This document shows, piece by piece, positions 5,979-8,267 of a DNA stretch of 8,267 bases. The first letter of the stretch is position 1. Every line of letters starts with the position of its first letter. Both the position numbers and the translations under genes were made by a program. The DNA is from Pseudomonadota bacterium. Lineage in GTDB: Bacteria > Myxococcota_A > Polyangia > Polyangiales > Polyangiaceae. The notes under the pieces were generated by a model, which saw nothing but the letters and a program-made list of their open reading frames with translations, was not told the DNA's origin and ran no database searches. The stretch lies in NCBI GenBank assembly GCA_003242355.1, contig QGUH01000115.1, forward strand, positions 1-8,267. Reading direction: 5' to 3'.

Positions 5979-6322
5979 ACGTCGCCTGGTGGGGCCGGAG
6001 GCGACGCGACCGACGCGGAGAGCCCACCCCTCGAGACAGGGGAGGGCGGTACGGGAGGCAGCGCCGGGAACGACTCCGAATCGAGCGCCCGATTGCGTGA
6101 ACTGCTTGGTTCCCAATCCCCCCATCGAGCTCGGCACCAGCTTTGAAGTCGCGGCCATCTCGGGTGGGTTCGATCCCGAAAACTACTGCAGGTAAATCAC
6201 GCCCCTCTTCGCGCTTTGAAGTCGCGGCCATCTCGGGTGGGTTCGATCATTACTGCGCGCTCAGCAAGGCCGGTCACGTCAAGTGCTGGGGAGGAAACGA
6301 GGGGGGTGAAGCAGATGTCCCA
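5979..6322 (+). pseudogene. Remnant of an RCC1-repeat protein with Gly-rich linker
   Basis: Pieces of one protein can be read in three successive frames. Bases 5979-6086 give a Gly/Ser/Asp linker (SPGGAGGDATDAESPP and GEGGTGGSAGND). From about 6085 the next frame gives APDCVNCLVPNPPIELGTS then FEVAAISGGFDPENYCR and a TAA at 6193-6195. From 6212 the third frame restarts with FEVAAISGGFDHYCALSKAG then HVKCWGGNEGGEADVP. The last piece is a typical RCC1-type beta-propeller blade (AAISGG..HYCAL...G.VKCWG.N), a family common in exported myxobacterial proteins. No signal peptide or further blades are found, and sequence after 6322 is unrelated. The gene is therefore broken by at least one frameshift, one stop and loss of most blades. 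Confidence 0.65.
6141..6248 (+). repeat. Exact 35-bp direct duplication in the RCC1 remnant
   Basis: The 35 bases at 6141-6175 (starting ctttgaagtcgcggccatc) are repeated without a mismatch at 6214-6248, a 73-bp offset. Both encode FEVAAISGGFD, in different frames. The 38 bases between them include the in-frame TAA. Two diverged propeller blades would not normally be identical at silent sites, so this looks like a recent local duplication or a recombination join. Confidence 0.8.
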
Positions 6323-6679
6323 CGGTGTTCCGCCAAGACGGCCGGATTGGAGAAGCTCATGACCCTGTACGGCACGCTCGGAGAACCGATCTACGCAGGT
6401 CCCGAGGGCCTGCTTCGTTGCAGGAGGACGAAACGTGAGACCAGAGCTTCCCTCTCCCGAGCCCCGAGAGGTCGTCGGAAGGTTACCCGCGACGGATCTT
6501 CCTTTGCCGAGCGTTGACGACCGAGGGCCGATTGCGCTCGGTGAACTCGGCAGAGCCCTCCGCATGTAGGTTCTCTACTCTTCTGCTCGGCATTGTTTTC
6601 TGTTCGGCGATTCCCGAACGGTTCGGCGTCTCGAAACGGCTCGCGGCCTCGTCGTGGTCCGCGACTCATGAGCCGGCGC
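6323..6679. other. Spacer without a recognisable gene
   Basis: No family resemblance is found on either strand. Small overlapping inverted repeats built on gttcgg / ccgaac occur at 6602-6607, 6614-6619 and 6621-6626. gagggc near 6528 pairs with gccctc near 6555 over a long loop. Neither is followed by a T-run, so no terminator for the operon ending at 6680 is called. Confidence 0.4.
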
Positions 6680-6916
6680 CTATCGCCCGAGAGTGTCGGG
6701 CCGTTGCGTTCGCGTTTTTCGGGATGGATTGGAGCGACTCGTGATCCAACCGCGGGTTCCGCGCAGGGCGACGATGACGAAGACGCAAACGATGCCGGTC
6801 GTGGTGAGGAGGTCGGCGGCCAGGCGGAGGACGGTGCCGTGTGGCTCGGTTGGGCCGTGCCACACGGCGAGAATCGCGCCGAGGAGGATGAGCGGGATCG
6901 GACGCCACCAGGTCAT
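6680..6916 (-). CDS. Small two-span membrane protein, unrecognised
   Basis: This 78-residue protein begins MTWWRPIPLILLGAILAVWH. It has a first hydrophobic span at about residues 6-20 and a second at about 37-57 (LLTTTGIVCVFVIVALRG), followed by a basic tail (RSNPSRKTRTQR) that should lie in the cytoplasm. An in-frame ATG at 7009 would add 31 Ala/Ser/Pro-rich residues and overlap the upstream gene for its whole extension. The ATG at 6916 is preferred because it follows the upstream stop by only four bases with GAGAGAG in front. It is the last gene of a four-gene operon. I do not recognise a family; two-span proteins of this size are often accessory or immunity-type factors, but nothing here shows that. 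Confidence 0.65.
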   Translation of the reverse strand: MTWWRPIPLILLGAILAVWHGPTEPHGTVLRLAADLLTTTGIVCVFVIVALRGTRGWITSRSNPSRKTRTQRPDTLGR

Positions 6917-6920
6917 GGGA

Positions 6921-7130
6921 TCACTCTCTCGAGGTGGAGCACGCGACGCAGCGGAAGCTGCCGTGCTCGTCGGGGATGAGGGTTCCGCCGAGGCGTGCGC
7001 AGCGGGCATGCCGAGCGGTCGTGCGCTCGAATTCTTCGAGGTGCTGGGCCGTGCGCCGGACGAGGGAGAGCGTCGTCGAAACGACGAGGAAGCCGGTCGT
7101 CACCAAGAGCAATGTGAACTTGGGGCTCAT
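6921..7130 (-). CDS. Small membrane protein with C-x16-C-x2-C motif (paralogue of upstream gene)
   Basis: This 69-residue protein has a hydrophobic N-terminal span (about residues 4-24, KFTLLLVTTGFLVVSTTLSL), then Arg-Arg and an amphipathic helix (AQHLEEFERTTARHARC). It ends with Cys44, GGTLI at 48-52, and Cys61 and Cys64 in FRCVAC. The charge pattern predicts a cytoplasmic C-terminus. The three cysteines could bind a metal or form a partial zinc-ribbon-like knuckle. Its ATG overlaps the stop of the upstream gene in an ATGA (7127-7130), so translation is probably coupled, which supports this start over the ATG at 7172. The cysteine spacing and the GGT-I segment match the upstream protein closely, so the two are tandem duplicates. 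The family is not recognised. Confidence 0.7.
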   Translation of the reverse strand: MSPKFTLLLVTTGFLVVSTTLSLVRRTAQHLEEFERTTARHARCARLGGTLIPDEHGSFRCVACSTSRE

Positions 7131-7372
7131 GGCAGCCAGGCCAGGGTTTTGGGCGTGGTGCATCCGAAGCAATGCACGCGTTCATCCTTCCCAACGATGA
7201 CGGTGCCGCCCGATTCCACGCACGCCGCGCGCAGGAGCGCGTTCTCGCGTTGTTCGAGGTGATGAAGGACGGCCTCGACGAGAACCGTGCCCACGGTGTT
7301 CACACACACGACGGACAGGCCGATGATCACGGCCGATTGGAGCCGTGACGCGGATTCGTTCGCCTGCGCCAT
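7127..7372 (-). CDS. Small membrane protein with C-x16-C-x2-C motif
   Basis: This 81-residue protein has a short polar N-terminus (MAQANESASRLQS), one hydrophobic span (about residues 14-35, VIIGLSVVCVNTVGTVLVEA), a charged helix (LHHLEQRENALLR) and a C-terminal motif with Cys51, GGTVIV at 55-60, and Cys68 and Cys71 in VHCFGC. It aligns along its length with the next gene's product (HHLEQRE / QHLEEFE; CVESGGTVI / CARLGGTLI; HCFGC / RCVAC), with identical cysteine spacing. The start at 7372 lies eight bases after the upstream stop. A longer reading to 7708 would run through the upstream gene in another frame and is rejected. The function is unknown; a membrane-tethered metal or redox site is one possibility. 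Confidence 0.7.
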   Translation of the reverse strand: MAQANESASRLQSAVIIGLSVVCVNTVGTVLVEAVLHHLEQRENALLRAACVESGGTVIVGKDERVHCFGCTTPKTLAWLP

Positions 7373-7380
7373 GACGGAGC

Positions 7381-7785
7381 TCACCGCTCGTCGGCCCGCA
7401 TCTCGCGCGCGAGGCACTCGACGGCCTGGTAGGACGTCGCGATGCACACCATGCCGGACATGATCGCGAGGGTGCCAGCGCTGAGCAGTGTGGCCCTGCA
7501 CGCACCGGCGGCGTCGATGATCTCGTCCAGGCATTCCATGGCCCCGCCACCGAACGTGGTGCTCGAGGTGCTCGGCGTGCCGGGCATTCCCCCGGCTCCA
7601 CGCTCGCCCATTCGCGCTTGCGAGCCGTCCAAACAGAGCGGCGCGTCGTGACCGACCGCTCCGCCTGCTCCCCAATCCCCGCTCCGCAGCGCGGACGCAT
7701 CCGGACACAGGGGCTCGTCTTGCACCGAGTTCGGCTCGAGGGACATGGGACCGTGAATCGAACCATCAACGCGCAGCGTCGACAT
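7381..7785 (-). CDS. Unrecognised Cys-containing protein with 24-residue repeats and hydrophobic C-terminus
   Basis: This is a 134-residue protein. GGAG (complement of 7792-7795), six bases before the ATG, supports the start at 7785. The N-terminal half is polar and holds two tandem repeats of 24 residues (23-46 and 47-70), sharing D-x-P-L-C-x-D-x-S-x-x-R-x-G-x-x-GAGG. After a Gly/Ser/Thr linker (71-82) comes a helical, hydrophobic region with Cys85, Cys96, Cys114 and Cys124; residues 97-119 (RATLLSAGTLAIMSGMV and on) are long enough to cross a membrane. The C-terminus is charged (CLAREMRADER). There is no N-terminal signal peptide. It is the first gene of a four-gene operon whose other products are all small membrane proteins. 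It could be a precursor or structural component handled by them, but that is inference only. Confidence 0.65.
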   Translation of the reverse strand: MSTLRVDGSIHGPMSLEPNSVQDEPLCPDASALRSGDWGAGGAVGHDAPLCLDGSQARMGERGAGGMPGTPSTSSTTFGGGAMECLDEIIDAAGACRATLLSAGTLAIMSGMVCIATSYQAVECLAREMRADER

Positions 7786-8005
7786 CTTCTGCTCCTCTCC
7801 AGGCACTCAAAGCCCGTGATGCGAACGGAGTCGGCCCGTGAGGGGCGTCGGTTGCCGAAAATCGCCCAGTTGCGAGTGACCGCGTTCGCCGGAGCGCGCT
7901 CGGCGCTCGGCACGCGGCCGAGGATGAAAGCGGGCGACCCGCATGTGACGACGGCTTGCCTCTGCGAGCGCGGATCACAGCGCGAGATGCGGCAGGTGCG
8001 CATCG
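7786..8005 (-). promoter_or_regulatory. Leader and promoter region of the small-gene operon
   Basis: This stretch precedes the first gene of the minus-strand operon and should contain its promoter. Apart from the ribosome binding site (GGAG, complement of 7792-7795) I see no reliable -35/-10 or -24/-12 element. Long frames cross it on both strands but have Arg/Cys/Ser-rich, family-free products and look like GC-frame artefacts. Confidence 0.3.
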
Positions 8006-8267
8006 ACGGGTGCCCCGCCCGCCGGACGACAAAGCTTACTGCGCTGGGGAGGAATCACGTCCGCGCGAAACACCGCGGCTTTGCGCCCATCGACGCGGGT
8101 GACCCGCCGGCCTGACGAGAAGGTCGCCGCGATGGGGCGAATCAGCTCCGCCCGAAACACGGCAGGTCGGTGCCCGTCGCCGCGGGTGACCCGCCCACTT
8201 GGCGGCAAGTTGTCGCATTCTTCGCGGATCACCCGTCCGTTTGGCGGCAAGTTGTCGCGTTCTTCGC
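8006..8267. repeat. Repeat array with 87-89-bp and 42-bp periods, running off the edge
   Basis: The core gggtgaccccgcc-like word begins at 8008 (as gggtgccccgcc), 8097 (gggtgacccgcc), 8184 (same) and, diverged, 8226 (ggatcacccgtcc); the steps are 89, 87 and 42 bp. A second block (cgaaacac with flanking similarity) recurs near 8066 and 8153. The last two 42-bp units share ggcggcaagttgtcgc at 8201 and 8243. On the minus strand a frame with 14-residue and 29-residue periods (EECDNLPPSGRVT and AVFRA-containing units) stays open to a stop at 7975 and is still open at the window edge. A repeat-protein C-terminus is therefore possible, but the 89-bp step breaks that frame locally. Confidence 0.7.
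8095..8194. other. Paired 13-bp palindromes in the terminal array
   Basis: The sequence gcgggt-g-acccgc, a perfect inverted repeat with one central base, occurs at 8095-8107 and again at 8182-8194. The equivalent places at about 8006 and 8224 keep only part of the symmetry. Such regularly spaced palindromes are typical of protein-binding sites or REP/BIME-like extragenic elements. Confidence 0.45.

Noticed and set aside
6143..6517. 124-residue plus-strand frame as an intact gene
   Set aside because: Only residues 24-60 resemble one RCC1 blade; the parts before and after are unrelated, there is no signal peptide, and other pieces of the same protein lie upstream in other frames.
6602..6626. 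Terminator for the small-gene operon
   Set aside because: gttcgg/ccgaac stems exist, but the minus strand has an A-run, not a T-run, after the stem.
7127..7708. Extended 193-residue version of the 81-residue membrane protein
   Set aside because: The added 112 residues are Arg/His-rich and lie in another frame of the 134-residue gene, which has its own ribosome binding site; the shorter start gives a normal operon spacing.
7182..8003. 273-residue minus-strand frame over the operon and its leader
   Set aside because: Cys/Arg/Ser-rich shadow that overlaps two better-supported small genes in other phases and has no motif.

Overview
The window is strongly GC-rich and looks like the chromosome of a large-genome myxobacterium (Myxococcota, probably order Polyangiales). 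The pointers are a lipoprotein with a long Gly/Ser/Thr-rich linker ending in a c-type haem domain, the remnant of an RCC1-repeat protein with the same kind of Gly-rich linker, wide spacers filled with decaying repeats, and families of small unrecognised membrane proteins. The lineage is an inference; there is no rRNA or other marker here.

Left part (1-3722): a surface-glycan locus. After the tail of an unrecognised reading frame (to 295) come a CMP-sugar synthetase of the acylneuraminate cytidylyltransferase family (332-997) and a histidine phosphatase (1086-1718), both on the plus strand. Facing them on the minus strand is a 626-residue KpsC/KpsS-like capsule glycosyltransferase with a carbohydrate-binding-type beta-sandwich at its C-terminus (1842-3722). 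Together they suggest synthesis of a nonulosonic-acid-type or Kdo-type activated sugar and its use in a surface polysaccharide.

Middle (3723-6679): a spacer of about 1.1 kb whose first half is a two-level tandem repeat (about 42 bp nested in 157-160 bp). Then comes one good gene, an exported lipoprotein with a perfect 45-bp coding repeat and a CxxCH haem site (4839-5738), followed by a terminator-like hairpin. About 0.9 kb without an intact gene follows, holding the frameshifted and stop-interrupted relic of an RCC1-repeat protein with a 35-bp exact duplication.

Right part (6680-8267): a tight minus-strand operon of four small genes of unknown function, transcribed from 7785 down to 6680. 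It encodes a Cys-containing protein with two 24-residue repeats and a hydrophobic four-cysteine C-terminus, two tandem paralogous single-span membrane proteins that share a C-x16-C-x2-C motif, and a two-span membrane protein. I cannot match these to a described system, and they are the best candidate for something new. Upstream of the operon is a spacer and then a second repeat array (about 8000-8267) with 87-89-bp and 42-bp periods and a small palindrome, running off the window edge.
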